In this document: positions 54,796 through 62,462 of the stretch, piece by piece
Position numbering within the stretch: the stretch's first letter is position 1
Layout: the number at the start of each line of letters is the position of its first letter
Assembly (NCBI RefSeq): GCF_017311165.1
Contig: NZ_CP062973.1
Location: 930,001 to 994,000 of the forward strand
Length of the DNA stretch: 64,000 nt
Reading direction: 5' to 3'
From: Psychroflexus sp. ALD_RP9
GTDB lineage: Bacteria > Bacteroidota > Bacteroidia > Flavobacteriales > Flavobacteriaceae
Position numbers and translations under genes: made by a program
The notes under the pieces: model-generated
The model's database searches: none
What the model was told of the DNA's origin: nothing
Seen by the model: only the letters and a program-made list of their open reading frames with translations

Positions 54796-56103
54796 ATGGC
54801 AAACATAAGCGGATTTTCAAAGCTTTCTAAACAAGAAAAAGTCGACTGGATTTGTAAACATTATCTCAACAATCATCAGGAGGCAAAACATAAAATCACA
54901 CAATATTGGAACAGCGATGCTAAACTTCAAAAGCTACATGACGAGTTTGCCGAAAATACTATCTCTAATTATTATTTACCTTTTGGAGTTGCTCCTAATT
55001 TTAAGATTAATCAAAAAATTTACGCGATTCCCATGGCTATTGAAGAAAGCTCTGTTGTGGCAGCAGCAAGCAAAGCTGCTAAATTTTGGGGCGACAAAGG
55101 TGGTTTTAAAGCGAGAGTTCTTGGTACAACTAAGGTAGGTCATGTTCACTTTATATGCCCGGCTAAGGCTCAACAAGTCGAAGATTTTTTTGAGCACATC
55201 AAGACTCAACTCTTTGCTGATGCTAAGCCTATAACTCATAATATGGAAAAGCGCGGAGGTGGCATTACAAAAATTACTTTAGTAAATAAAACTGCTGAAC
55301 TCGCTCATTATTATCAACTGCACTGTCATTTTGAAACCAAAGACGCGATGGGTGCCAACTTTATTAACTCTTGCTTAGAGCAATTCGCTAAAACATTAGA
55401 AGCACAAGCAGAACATTATGAAGGTTTTACTTCAAAAAACCGACCTGAAGTGATAATGAGTATTTTATCTAATTATGTTCCTGAATGTCTCGTTAAAGCT
55501 GAAGTTTCTTGCCCTATAGAACAACTTGGTACAACAGAAGCCAAGGCCCATGAGTTTGCTAAACGCTTTAAACAAGCTATTGACATAGCAACAATTGAGC
55601 CGTATCGCGCGGTAACTCACAATAAAGGCATCATGAATGGTATTGATGCTGTGGTTTTAGCGACTGGAAACGACTTTAGAGCCGTTGAAGCTGGTATTCA
55701 TGCGTATGCTGCAAAAGACGGTCAGTATCGCAGCTTAACTCAAGTTGAACTTACAGATACTCAATTTACATTTTCAATTGAAATTCCTTTAGCCATTGGC
55801 ACTATTGGCGGCTTAACTAGCTTGCATCCATTGGTCAAGGTTGCACTGGCGATGTTAGGTGAACCTTCAGCCGAAGAATTAATGCAAATTATAGCTGTTG
55901 CTGGACTAGCACAAAACTTCGCTGCTGTCAATTCATTAGTGACAACTGGTATTCAAAAAGGTCACATGAAAATGCATTTAATGAATATCCTCAATCAGTT
56001 TGAAGCTACAGAAGCTGAGCGTCAAAAAGCCGTCGAATTTTTTAAAAATCACACCGCCACACACAGCGAAGTGGTTAAATATATTACACAACTAAGAGCT
56101 TAA
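54796..56103 (+). CDS. Class II (degradative-type) hydroxymethylglutaryl-CoA reductase
   Basis: It interconverts HMG-CoA and mevalonate. Class II features are ENTISNYYLPFGVAPNF, EESSVVAAASKAAKFW, DAMGANFINSCLEQ, LATGNDFRAVEAG and the catalytic histidine in GIQKGHMKMHL. The length of 435 residues is usual for class II. Although this class is called degradative, flavobacteria make isoprenoids through mevalonate, so it probably works in the biosynthetic direction. The adjacent GHMP kinase, sharing 1 nt with its stop, supports this. Confidence 0.94.
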   Translation: MANISGFSKLSKQEKVDWICKHYLNNHQEAKHKITQYWNSDAKLQKLHDEFAENTISNYYLPFGVAPNFKINQKIYAIPMAIEESSVVAAASKAAKFWGDKGGFKARVLGTTKVGHVHFICPAKAQQVEDFFEHIKTQLFADAKPITHNMEKRGGGITKITLVNKTAELAHYYQLHCHFETKDAMGANFINSCLEQFAKTLEAQAEHYEGFTSKNRPEVIMSILSNYVPECLVKAEVSCPIEQLGTTEAKAHEFAKRFKQAIDIATIEPYRAVTHNKGIMNGIDAVVLATGNDFRAVEAGIHAYAAKDGQYRSLTQVELTDTQFTFSIEIPLAIGTIGGLTSLHPLVKVALAMLGEPSAEELMQIIAVAGLAQNFAAVNSLVTTGIQKGHMKMHLMNILNQFEATEAERQKAVEFFKNHTATHSEVVKYITQLRA

Positions 56104-57026
56104 TGCATCAAAAAGCCTACAGTCACGGAAAATTACTCATTACTGGTGAGTATGCCATTTTAGACGGTGCTTGGGGTCTTGCTTTACCTACAAAACTTGG
56201 GCAATCTTTAAGCTTACATCCCATCGAAGGCAAGAGTTGGCAGTGGAATAGTTATTTACACAACAAGAAACTATGGCAACAAATTGAATTTGAAACCAAA
56301 GACATTTTAGAATTTGATATAGACTTAAATAAACTAGATTTTAAGGGCAGAATTTTACAATTGTTACATGCAATTTACCAGCTGAAATCGCCTTTGTTAA
56401 GTGCTAATCAGGCCTTTCAAGTTAAGACTCAACTTGAGTTTCCTAAAGATTGGGGATTAGGTTCATCTTCTACTTTAGTTGCTAATTTAGCCGAGTGCTT
56501 TCAGGTCAATGCTTACGAATTGTTAGAGCTTAGCTTTGGTGGTAGCGGTTATGATTTGGCTTGTGCTAAGGCTAAACAAGCTCTTATTTATGAACGCCAA
56601 GGCTTTACGCCTAAAATTAGCTACACAGCATTAAGCCCAAAGTTAACATCGCATGTTTATTTTGTCTATCGTAATCAAAAACAAAACAGCAGAGAAGCTA
56701 TACAATACTATCGACAAACGCCAAAACCTAACTTAAATACTGCTATTAAGCAGCTCAATCTAATTACAAAAGACTTAACTTCAACCGATGATCTTAATCA
56801 AGCTGAAGATTTGTTATTAAAGCATGAAGCCATCATAGGCAAGCTGATTAATCAAATTCCGGTTCAGCAAAAATTATTTTCAGATTACAGCTCGGGAATT
56901 GTAAAAAGCCTTGGTGCTTGGGGTGGCGATTTTATGTTAGTAACAGCAAAGCAACCTCAAGATTTAGATTATTTTAGAGATAAAGGCTACTCAATTATCA
57001 AAACCTATTCTAGCTTTGTTTTGTAA
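56103..57026 (+). CDS. GYDIA-type GHMP kinase
   Basis: A 307-residue GHMP-superfamily kinase found next to HMG-CoA reductase in flavobacteria. The ATP-binding loop appears as DWGLGSSSTLVANL. The family-naming motif reads SGYDLACAKAKQ here, with Leu for Ile. The N-terminus AYSHGKLLITGEYAILDG is a GHMP start. It is likely a mevalonate-pathway kinase, but which step it catalyses cannot be read from the sequence. Its ATG overlaps the upstream stop (TAATG). The long repeat tract begins about 95 nt after its stop. Confidence 0.9.
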   Translation: MHQKAYSHGKLLITGEYAILDGAWGLALPTKLGQSLSLHPIEGKSWQWNSYLHNKKLWQQIEFETKDILEFDIDLNKLDFKGRILQLLHAIYQLKSPLLSANQAFQVKTQLEFPKDWGLGSSSTLVANLAECFQVNAYELLELSFGGSGYDLACAKAKQALIYERQGFTPKISYTALSPKLTSHVYFVYRNQKQNSREAIQYYRQTPKPNLNTAIKQLNLITKDLTSTDDLNQAEDLLLKHEAIIGKLINQIPVQQKLFSDYSSGIVKSLGAWGGDFMLVTAKQPQDLDYFRDKGYSIIKTYSSFVL

Positions 57027-57120
57027 ATGTATTTTATAAATTCAATCTCAAACCCTTTATAGTTAAACGCTGTTTTTTAATCGGTCTTTTAAAGCTCAAT
57101 TAAACGAATAATCAAACACA

Positions 57121-57530
57121 TAGACGTACGAGTTACTGATAACTGCTAACCAAAAAACAGCTATAAGCTGTAAGCCTTAAGCAATAAGCAAAAAATACCT
57201 AGAGACTAGAACTAACAAAACGGCTCACTAATCACAACTCACCATTCACGATTCACGAATCACGAACCACAGAAAATTGCCAACCGCTAACTATAAACCG
57301 GTTCTCGATACACTTTTTCTTTCCACAAGGTTTCAAGAAAAACCACTCGAACTGACAGTAGATAACAGATAACCGACAACTGTCTATAGCCTATTGCTTA
57401 AAGCCTAGAGCTGATAAAACGATTCACTAATCACGATTCACTGACAACTGATAACAGCTATAAGCTGTAAGCAAAGAATGCATAGAGCCAACTAAGCAAT
57501 TCACGAATATAGTAAAACTGCTTACCAATT
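57121..57530 (-). repeat. Heptamer-word repeat tract 1 (opposite orientation)
   Basis: In the 565-nt gap between the GHMP kinase gene and the convergent ppiD-type gene, most sequence consists of degenerate 7-nt words. On the plus strand they are reverse complements of those at 59.8-64 kb: GATTCAC/GAATCAC (H family), GATAACA/GACAACT (Q family), and GCTTAAA/GCCTAGA or CTATAAG/CTGTAAG (T family). The register holds for eight words in a row at 57361-57416. Read on the minus strand, the order is Q, H, T, Q, H, T, Q. A separate hairpin repeat interrupts it at 57300-57356. The remaining ~95 nt (57027-57120) hold nothing I can name. Confidence 0.8.
57300..57356. repeat. Hairpin repeat with GGTTCTCGATACA and ACTCGAACTGAC ends
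   Basis: The unit begins GGTTCTCGATACA and ends ACTCGAACTGAC, with TTTTTC (57314-57319) and GAAAAA (57337-57342) pairing inside and a further CC/GG at the tip. I recall this pair of ends from intergenic repeats in many flavobacteria; that memory could not be checked here. Confidence 0.55.
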
Positions 57531-57543
57531 ACTGAGAAGAAAT

Positions 57544-57577
57544 AAAAAAAGCCATCTTAAAAGACAGCTTTTTTTAG
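57544..57577. terminator. Bidirectional terminator near the ppiD-type gene
   Basis: AAAAAAAGC, two unpaired bases and TCTT pair with AAGA, two unpaired bases and GCTTTTTTT. It is 15 nt past the ppiD-type stop and has A and T runs on both sides. Confidence 0.65.
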
Positions 57578-57591
57578 TGATCAGAGTTTTC

Positions 57592-59748
57592 TTAGTAAAA
57601 TAAAGTCCTTTTATCTTCAATCTCCGTCCCTTCTTTTAGGGCTTTATAAACAGGATTAAGTTTTGGGTTGGTATAACTTCTTGAAGTTGGTTGTACTTTC
57701 TGGTCAAAAGTCTGAATACGGCGTTTAGTTTCTTGTGTGGCCATACCGACATAAGAAGGTAGTTCAGCTGCAGGTTGTGTACCGGTTAGTTTAATAAAAT
57801 AAACTCCTTTTTCACCTTGAATTGGTTGACTTACTTCATTTTCTGAAAGTGCAAAAGCTGCTCCAACCACTTTCGGCTCACTACCACTACCTGGTAAAAC
57901 AGGGCTGCTCATATTAACCGCAGATGCTTTTTGAACTGAAACTTCAAATTTGCTTGCAACAGCGTTTAAATCCTTAGTTTGAATTTGAGCTATAAGTTCT
58001 TCAGCTTGTTTTTGCTTTTTTAAGATTGGTGTTACAGTTGCTGAAGCTTCTTCAACACTTTGAACACCTTCATTAGTAGCGTTTACTAATTCTGCCACAA
58101 CATATCCATTTGAAATGTCAAAACGTTTAACTGAACCCACTTTGGCTTCATCTGAAAAAGCCCATTTAACGATAGAACGCTGTTGACCTAAACCGGAAAT
58201 GGTTTCGTCAAGCGCTTTCATATTATTAACGGGTTTTACCTTTAGGTTTTCTGCTTTAGCGGCTTCTTCTAAAGAGGTATCTTCAGCTGCTAACTCAAAG
58301 TTAGAGGCTTTTCTATATAGATTGTTTAAAGTTAACTCAGATGGGTTTACTGTTTTTACAATCGTTGCTAGTTTAACTGCTGGTTTAGGCTCGGTTTTAT
58401 CTTCTACAAAAACCACGTGGTAGCCAAATTCAGTTTCAACAACGCCTTTATGATTTGGTTGCTGATCGAAAACATAATCATTAAAATCTTCTACTAATCG
58501 GCCGTAAGTTACCCAATTTAAATCTCCACCATTTCCTGCACTTTGACGATCTGCTGAAAATTTCTCAGCTAAATCTCCAAATTGCTCAATATCATTAGAA
58601 ATTAATGTTTGTAAGCTATCGGCTAAAGCTTTGGCTTCATCTTGTGTTCTCGTCACTTGAGGATCAACTCCTGTACCTTCATAAGTGACTAAGATATGCT
58701 TTAATTTAATAGAATCTGGTAAGTTAGTTTGCTCTAACATTTTAATTAAACGAAACTGTTGGCCTGATTTAATAGGCTCTAAAACTTCACCTTCAGTTAA
58801 GGCTAATATCTCGTCTTTATTTTCTTTTAAGTTATAGTTGAAGGTATAAACATCAGCAAATGGAACATCTGAATTACGATTCACAAAACCCTCGACATCA
58901 TCAGTGGTTTTAAAACCTTTTATAACTTGGTTGCTATCTGAAACCTGATCGTATTCTTCACGGTCAGTTAGTAATTCTTTTAAGTCGTCTTCAACTGCTG
59001 TAAAGTCTTCAGCTGAAGGCTCTTCTTTAAAATGTACTAATTTAATATCACGTTCAGCTTCTTGTTTAAACTGCGTTTTATTCTGATTGATATAAGCTTT
59101 AATGTCGGCTTTAGAAACTTCAACATCAGTAGCCTTAGTATAAGGAATTTTTACAAAGTCGATATTAAGTCTATCGTTTTGTTGTTTGTAAGCTTGTTTA
59201 GCTTCTAGTTTTGTAGCACCGATACCTGCTTTAATCATATCATAATATAATTCAGACTTAGCAATGGTTTCTATACTTTCTTCAAAGTCTAACCATTGTT
59301 GGTATTGTTGAGGTGAAGTTAATTTGATTTCAGCAACGTATTGTTTCATTTTAGCCTCATCAAAAAAACCAGCTTCATTTGAGAATTGTGGATTTCCAGC
59401 TAAACGTTCGGCCATCACATTTATAATTTGGTCTTGACCAACTTGTAAACCTAAGCTTTCGAACTCTTGGTCTAAAAGCATTTGGTACACTTTAGAGTCC
59501 CAAACCTGATTGACAGCTTGAATTGTTGAAACACGGCCTTGTGATTGTTGTACTCTATTTTCAACAATTTGAACAAATTCTTCTCTTGAGATTTCTTCGT
59601 CTCCAACGACTCCTATATTACTTAAGGATTTGTTTGAAGTGAAACCACCTTGCTTGATTAAATCTGCTAAAACAAATGAGAATAAAGCTAAAGCTATGAT
59701 TACAATTAAAAAGACGGTACGTTGTCTAATCTTATTTAAAATCGCCAT
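57592..59748 (-). CDS. PpiD/SurA-type peptidyl-prolyl isomerase, membrane-anchored
   Basis: A 718-residue folding factor for exported proteins. The N-terminus (MAILNKIRQRTVFLIVIIALALFSFVLADLI) is a single membrane anchor, as in PpiD. A SurA-N-like chaperone region follows, then a parvulin rotamase domain near residues 345-455 (KLKHILVTYEGTG, GGDLNWVTYGRLVEDF, ETEFGYHVVFVED). The remainder resembles a second, degenerate rotamase-like part. It would work in the periplasm next to the inner membrane. It is flanked on both sides by word-repeat tracts in opposite orientations. Confidence 0.92.
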   Translation of the reverse strand: MAILNKIRQRTVFLIVIIALALFSFVLADLIKQGGFTSNKSLSNIGVVGDEEISREEFVQIVENRVQQSQGRVSTIQAVNQVWDSKVYQMLLDQEFESLGLQVGQDQIINVMAERLAGNPQFSNEAGFFDEAKMKQYVAEIKLTSPQQYQQWLDFEESIETIAKSELYYDMIKAGIGATKLEAKQAYKQQNDRLNIDFVKIPYTKATDVEVSKADIKAYINQNKTQFKQEAERDIKLVHFKEEPSAEDFTAVEDDLKELLTDREEYDQVSDSNQVIKGFKTTDDVEGFVNRNSDVPFADVYTFNYNLKENKDEILALTEGEVLEPIKSGQQFRLIKMLEQTNLPDSIKLKHILVTYEGTGVDPQVTRTQDEAKALADSLQTLISNDIEQFGDLAEKFSADRQSAGNGGDLNWVTYGRLVEDFNDYVFDQQPNHKGVVETEFGYHVVFVEDKTEPKPAVKLATIVKTVNPSELTLNNLYRKASNFELAAEDTSLEEAAKAENLKVKPVNNMKALDETISGLGQQRSIVKWAFSDEAKVGSVKRFDISNGYVVAELVNATNEGVQSVEEASATVTPILKKQKQAEELIAQIQTKDLNAVASKFEVSVQKASAVNMSSPVLPGSGSEPKVVGAAFALSENEVSQPIQGEKGVYFIKLTGTQPAAELPSYVGMATQETKRRIQTFDQKVQPTSRSYTNPKLNPVYKALKEGTEIEDKRTLFY

Positions 59749-59847
59749 TGTTAGTTATTTATAATATAGTTGGCGAAAATAAAACAATTAACCAATAAAT
59801 AAAACATTAAGGCTTTGAAAGTTTTTTTAATAGCGCTGATGTTTATC

Positions 59848-60195
59848 CGTGAGTCGTGAATGGTGTAGTTGGCTTTAAGCTTTAGGCAATAGGCCTTTTC
59901 TGCTTATTAGTGTAATGGTGTAGTGGTATAATGGTAGATGTCGGTTTTCAGTGAATGGTGAATGGTGAATAGTGAATGGTGAATAGTGAATGGTGATTCG
60001 TGGTTGTGAATGGTGAATAGTGAATGGTGAATGGTTGATTAGTTGACTATTTGACTGGGCTTGGAGTTAACTAATAGCTGTTATCAGTTGTCTGTTGTCA
60101 GTGATTCGTGATTTGTGAGTCGTGATTTGTGAATCGTGAATCGTGAGTCGTTTTTTGGCTTTAGGCTTTAGACTGTAGCTTTATCACTTTAAAGG
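59848..60195 (+). repeat. Heptamer-word repeat tract 2
   Basis: In the 901-nt gap between the ompA-type and ppiD-type genes. It holds H words (GTGAATG, GTGAATA, GTGAGTC, GTGATTT), T words (GGCTTTA at 60157-60163 and 60164-60170, AGCTTTA, GACTGTA), P octamers (GTGTAATG 59910-59917, GTGTAGTG, GTATAATG) and Q words (TGTTATC, AGTTGTC). The order is H, T, linker TTTTCTGCTTATTA, P, Q-like, H, then a non-repeat insert (about 60035-60078), Q, H, T. The Q to H junction AGTGATTC is at 60100-60107. Confidence 0.8.
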
Positions 60196-60208
60196 TTCTC
60201 AGTACTGG

Positions 60209-60233
60209 GATTTCACTGATTGTTGGTGAAATC
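60209..60233. repeat. Small hairpin GATTTCAC/GTGAAATC
   Basis: A perfect 8-bp stem with a 9-nt loop in the intergenic region. No U run follows, so it is not an obvious terminator. GGTTCTC (60194-60200) and GAGAACC (60302-60308) enclose it as a longer inverted pair. Confidence 0.5.
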
Positions 60234-60285
60234 GAATTTAAATTAATCTTTTTAAACTTTATTTCTATTCATTTTGTCTTGACAC

Positions 60286-60328
60286 AATCCCGAAATTTCG
60301 GGAGAACCAAATCCCGAAGCATCGGGAT
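60286..60328. repeat. Two adjacent REP-like CCCGA palindromes
   Basis: TCCCGAAATTTCGGGA (60288-60303) is a perfect palindrome and ATCCCGAAGCATCGGGAT (60311-60328) a second hairpin with the same arms and a different tip. They lie 7 nt apart. Short GC-rich palindromes of this type resemble REP elements. Confidence 0.65.
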
Positions 60329-60330
60329 TA

Positions 60331-60453
60331 GACTAATTTAAGGAAATTTTTGCGGCGCTAGGCTCTGCAAAACCATTGCTGGTATTTTTGCTGCATGCTT
60401 ATCACTGCGTGATGCACTTCCGCAAATACCACAATTATTTCTGGAAATTAGTC
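60331..60453. repeat. Inverted-repeat element of ~120 bp (MITE-like or structured RNA)
   Basis: The left arm (60331-60355, GACTAATTT...TTTGCGG) and the reverse complement of the right arm (60420-60453) both begin GACTAATTT, share GAAAT and end TTTGCGG, so the element could fold into a long imperfect stem. Inside, ATCAC/GTGAT (60401-60405 with 60409-60413) forms a tip hairpin near TGCAT/ATGCA. No coding potential was seen. It contrasts sharply in composition with the word tracts around it. Confidence 0.6.
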
Positions 60454-60464
60454 GAATTTGACTA

Positions 60465-60590
60465 TTTGTGTAATGATGTAGTGGTATAATATTGAATCGT
60501 GAGTCGTTTTTTTGGCTTTAGACTGTAGGCTGTAGGTGCTTTTCGCTTATGGCTGTTTTGTGTAGTGTTGTAGTGACGTAATAGTATTCT
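60465..60590 (+). repeat. Heptamer-word repeat tract 3
   Basis: Follows the inverted-repeat element directly. P octamers (GTGTAATG, ATGTAGTG), H words (TGAATC, GTGAGTC 60499-60505), a T run, then T words GGCTTTA, GACTGTA, GGCTGTA (60514-60534), linker TTTTCGCTTATGG and P-like GTGTAGTG, TTGTAGTG. The order P, H, T, linker, P fits the cycle seen elsewhere, with Q lost. Confidence 0.75.
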
Positions 60591-60593
60591 AAT

Positions 60594-60628
60594 AAAAAAA
60601 GCCTTCAACTTTTTGTTGAAGGCTTTTT
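60594..60628. terminator. Intrinsic terminator after the ompA-type gene
   Basis: Stem AAAAAGCCTTCAAC/GTTGAAGGCTTTTT (60596-60609 with 60615-60628) with a 5-nt loop, flanked by A and T runs. Strong and symmetrical; on the minus strand it lies 22 nt past the ompA-type stop. Confidence 0.9.
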
Positions 60629-60649
60629 ACATATAATTAAGATTTTTTA

Positions 60650-61951
60650 TTATTTGATTTCGAAAATTACTCGTCTTACAAGTTGTCTTGCATCTTTAGA
60701 AGACTTATTAACCGAGTTGTCAATTCCTCCACCTTGATATGATAAGCGCGATTTTTCTATTCCCGAAGCGACTAAGATGTCATAAACGCGTTTCGCACGA
60801 TTTTCAGATAAAGTTTTATTGAATTCAGCATTTCCGATTTCATCAGCATAACCTGTTAGGCTTGCTGTTGCTGTATTGTTGGCTCTCAAGTAAAGTAAAA
60901 TTTTGTTGATTGCATCGTATGAATAAGTTTCTGGCTTAGTGCTTCCAAACTCAAAATACACACTTATAGCACCATCATTAGCCATTGCTTTAACGCTCTC
61001 AAGACCAGCTTTTGCGATAGCTGACTCTGCTTCATTTTTAGACATGAATCGTTTTTCAAGCGACTTTTCTAACTCATCAGGCACACCGTTTTGATTTTTA
61101 TCAACGGCTTGACCTTTTGTATTAACGGCTACACCATTAACCGTATTAGGTTCTAAGTCAAGATAATTTGGCACACCGTCACGGTCGTCATCTTGAAGCT
61201 CTGATTCTAATTTAGCTAAACGGTTTTCTACAGAGTTAACTTGTTCTTCGAACTGATCTGTTTTACTAATATTTACCCAATCAGCATGTTGATCATTACT
61301 ACCTAAGTAAATCGATAAACCAGCTGTTGCATTAACAATCATCCCATCGAAATCACGTGAAACAGTTCTTGCTTGACCGTCAATAGTGTAGTCTTGTTTA
61401 AAGTTACCTATTGTTGTTAGATCGACATAAAAAGCGAACCGATCTGATAATTTGATTTGTGGCGTAATACCAAACATGAAATTTACTGTAGCTTCGTTAT
61501 CGACAAGACTAGACTCTGGATAAGTGAAAAAACTTACACCTGCACCACCATGACCTAACACATTAAAACGTTGAGTAAAGCTTTGGAAGTTTAAAATTGA
61601 GCCAAAATTTAATACGGCTTGCGCATTGATTCTTGCATAATCTGTTGAAAAGTCAAACGGTGACTCATCATCGGCAGATATTTCGCCGAAACCACCATCA
61701 AGTTTAAGTCCGAACTTATCATTAAACATGTACCTTACACCTAAGTCAATCATGAAATCTGAAAACATTCCAGCTTCAATTGAAGGGTCAGAAAATGGAT
61801 TTGAAGCCTTGCTCACGCCACCACCAAAATCAAGCGACCACTTATTGTAATTTACTTCAGAAGATTTCTGCTCAGAAGATTGGTCTGTTTGCGCAAATGA
61901 CTGAAATACAGTAAAAATCATCACAGCCAATAATAGAGTTGTTTTTTTCAT
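60650..61951 (-). CDS. OmpA-family outer-membrane protein
   Basis: A 433-residue protein with a signal peptide (MKKTTLLLAVMIFTVFQSFAQ), an N-terminal beta barrel of about 210 residues, a calcium-binding type-3 repeat-like linker (DDDRDGVPNYLDLEPNTV and DKNQNGVPDELE) and a C-terminal OmpA peptidoglycan-binding domain (GYADEIGNAEFNKTLSENRAKRVYDIL). It links the outer membrane to the cell wall. I chose the ATG at 61951, where the signal peptide begins; the earlier start adds nine residues and overlaps the promoter side. Such proteins are usually abundant. Confidence 0.92.
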   Translation of the reverse strand: MKKTTLLLAVMIFTVFQSFAQTDQSSEQKSSEVNYNKWSLDFGGGVSKASNPFSDPSIEAGMFSDFMIDLGVRYMFNDKFGLKLDGGFGEISADDESPFDFSTDYARINAQAVLNFGSILNFQSFTQRFNVLGHGGAGVSFFTYPESSLVDNEATVNFMFGITPQIKLSDRFAFYVDLTTIGNFKQDYTIDGQARTVSRDFDGMIVNATAGLSIYLGSNDQHADWVNISKTDQFEEQVNSVENRLAKLESELQDDDRDGVPNYLDLEPNTVNGVAVNTKGQAVDKNQNGVPDELEKSLEKRFMSKNEAESAIAKAGLESVKAMANDGAISVYFEFGSTKPETYSYDAINKILLYLRANNTATASLTGYADEIGNAEFNKTLSENRAKRVYDILVASGIEKSRLSYQGGGIDNSVNKSSKDARQLVRRVIFEIK

Positions 61952-61975
61952 GGTTAAGTTTTTTGTTTCAATTAG

Positions 61976-61983
61976 CAAATATA
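61976..61983 (-). promoter_or_regulatory. Candidate -7 box for the ompA-type gene
   Basis: Minus-strand TATATTTG, a perfect -7 match, 25-32 nt before the start codon. No TTG at the -33 position; the boundary of word tract 4 is about 100 nt further upstream. Confidence 0.4.
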
Positions 61984-62089
61984 GTTAATATTCAATTACT
62001 TAAAAGATTTTAGTTTCTTTTTTACGATTTGTTAATCCTATTGACTTGATTTAAGTGGAATTTTAAGGTTTTTTGTTATCAGTAACCAT

Positions 62090-62275
62090 TGAATCGTGAG
62101 TCGTGAGTCGTGAATCGTGAGTCGTGAGTCGTGAGTCGTGAATCGTGAATCGTGAATGGTGAGTCGTGATGCGTGTAATAGTGTAATCGTATAATGGTGT
62201 AGTAGTAGTAGTAAAATCGGTTGTCGGTTGTCGGTTGTCGGTGAATCATGAGTCGTGATTCGTGAGTCGTGCTTT
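62090..62275 (+). repeat. Heptamer-word repeat tract 4
   Basis: Upstream of the ompA-type gene. About ten H words (GTGAGTC, GTGAATC, GTGAATG, GTGATGC) run in strict 7-nt register from 62096 to 62172, then P octamers (GTGTAATA, GTGTAATC, GTATAATG, GTGTAGTA) to 62204, the junction word GTAAAATC (62211-62218), three Q words GGTTGTC (62219-62239) and again H words. A reverse-strand open frame over it is a product of the repeat. The remaining gap sequence (61984-62089 and 62276-62407) holds only a small AAAAGGT/ACCTTTT hairpin at 62350-62368. Confidence 0.85.
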
Positions 62276-62407
62276 GTGAAATGCTTGTTAGTGTTCTTGG
62301 CTTCGAGCGAACATAAATATATCTTTTTTTAATTTGTGAACGTTGGGTGAAAAGGTTCATGACCTTTTAAAAAGAAAGCATATGAGCTTAGAAAAGATTT
62401 TGAATAA

Positions 62408-62435
62408 AAACCACTCCAGTAGACTGAAGTGGTTT
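62408..62435 (-). terminator. Probable terminator after the conserved unknown gene
   Basis: AAACCACT/AGTGGTTT (62408-62415 with 62428-62435) with inner AGT/ACT pairing, 27 nt past the stop at 62463. On the minus strand it is followed by a short T run. Confidence 0.6.
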
Positions 62436-62462
62436 CATTTGATCACATCAATTCAACCTGGG

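Noticed and set aside
60331..60453. tRNA, tmRNA or 6S RNA gene
   Set aside because: The element has no cloverleaf, no CCA-adjacent acceptor stem and no tag reading frame; the long terminal inverted repeat fits a MITE-like or unknown RNA better.
62079..62360. Open frame of 93 codons on the minus strand with repeated THDSR-type peptide
   Set aside because: The peptide is only the translation of the 7-nt words of tract 4 (21 nt gives a 7-residue period). It has no promoter, no family and no codon bias, so it is not listed as a gene.
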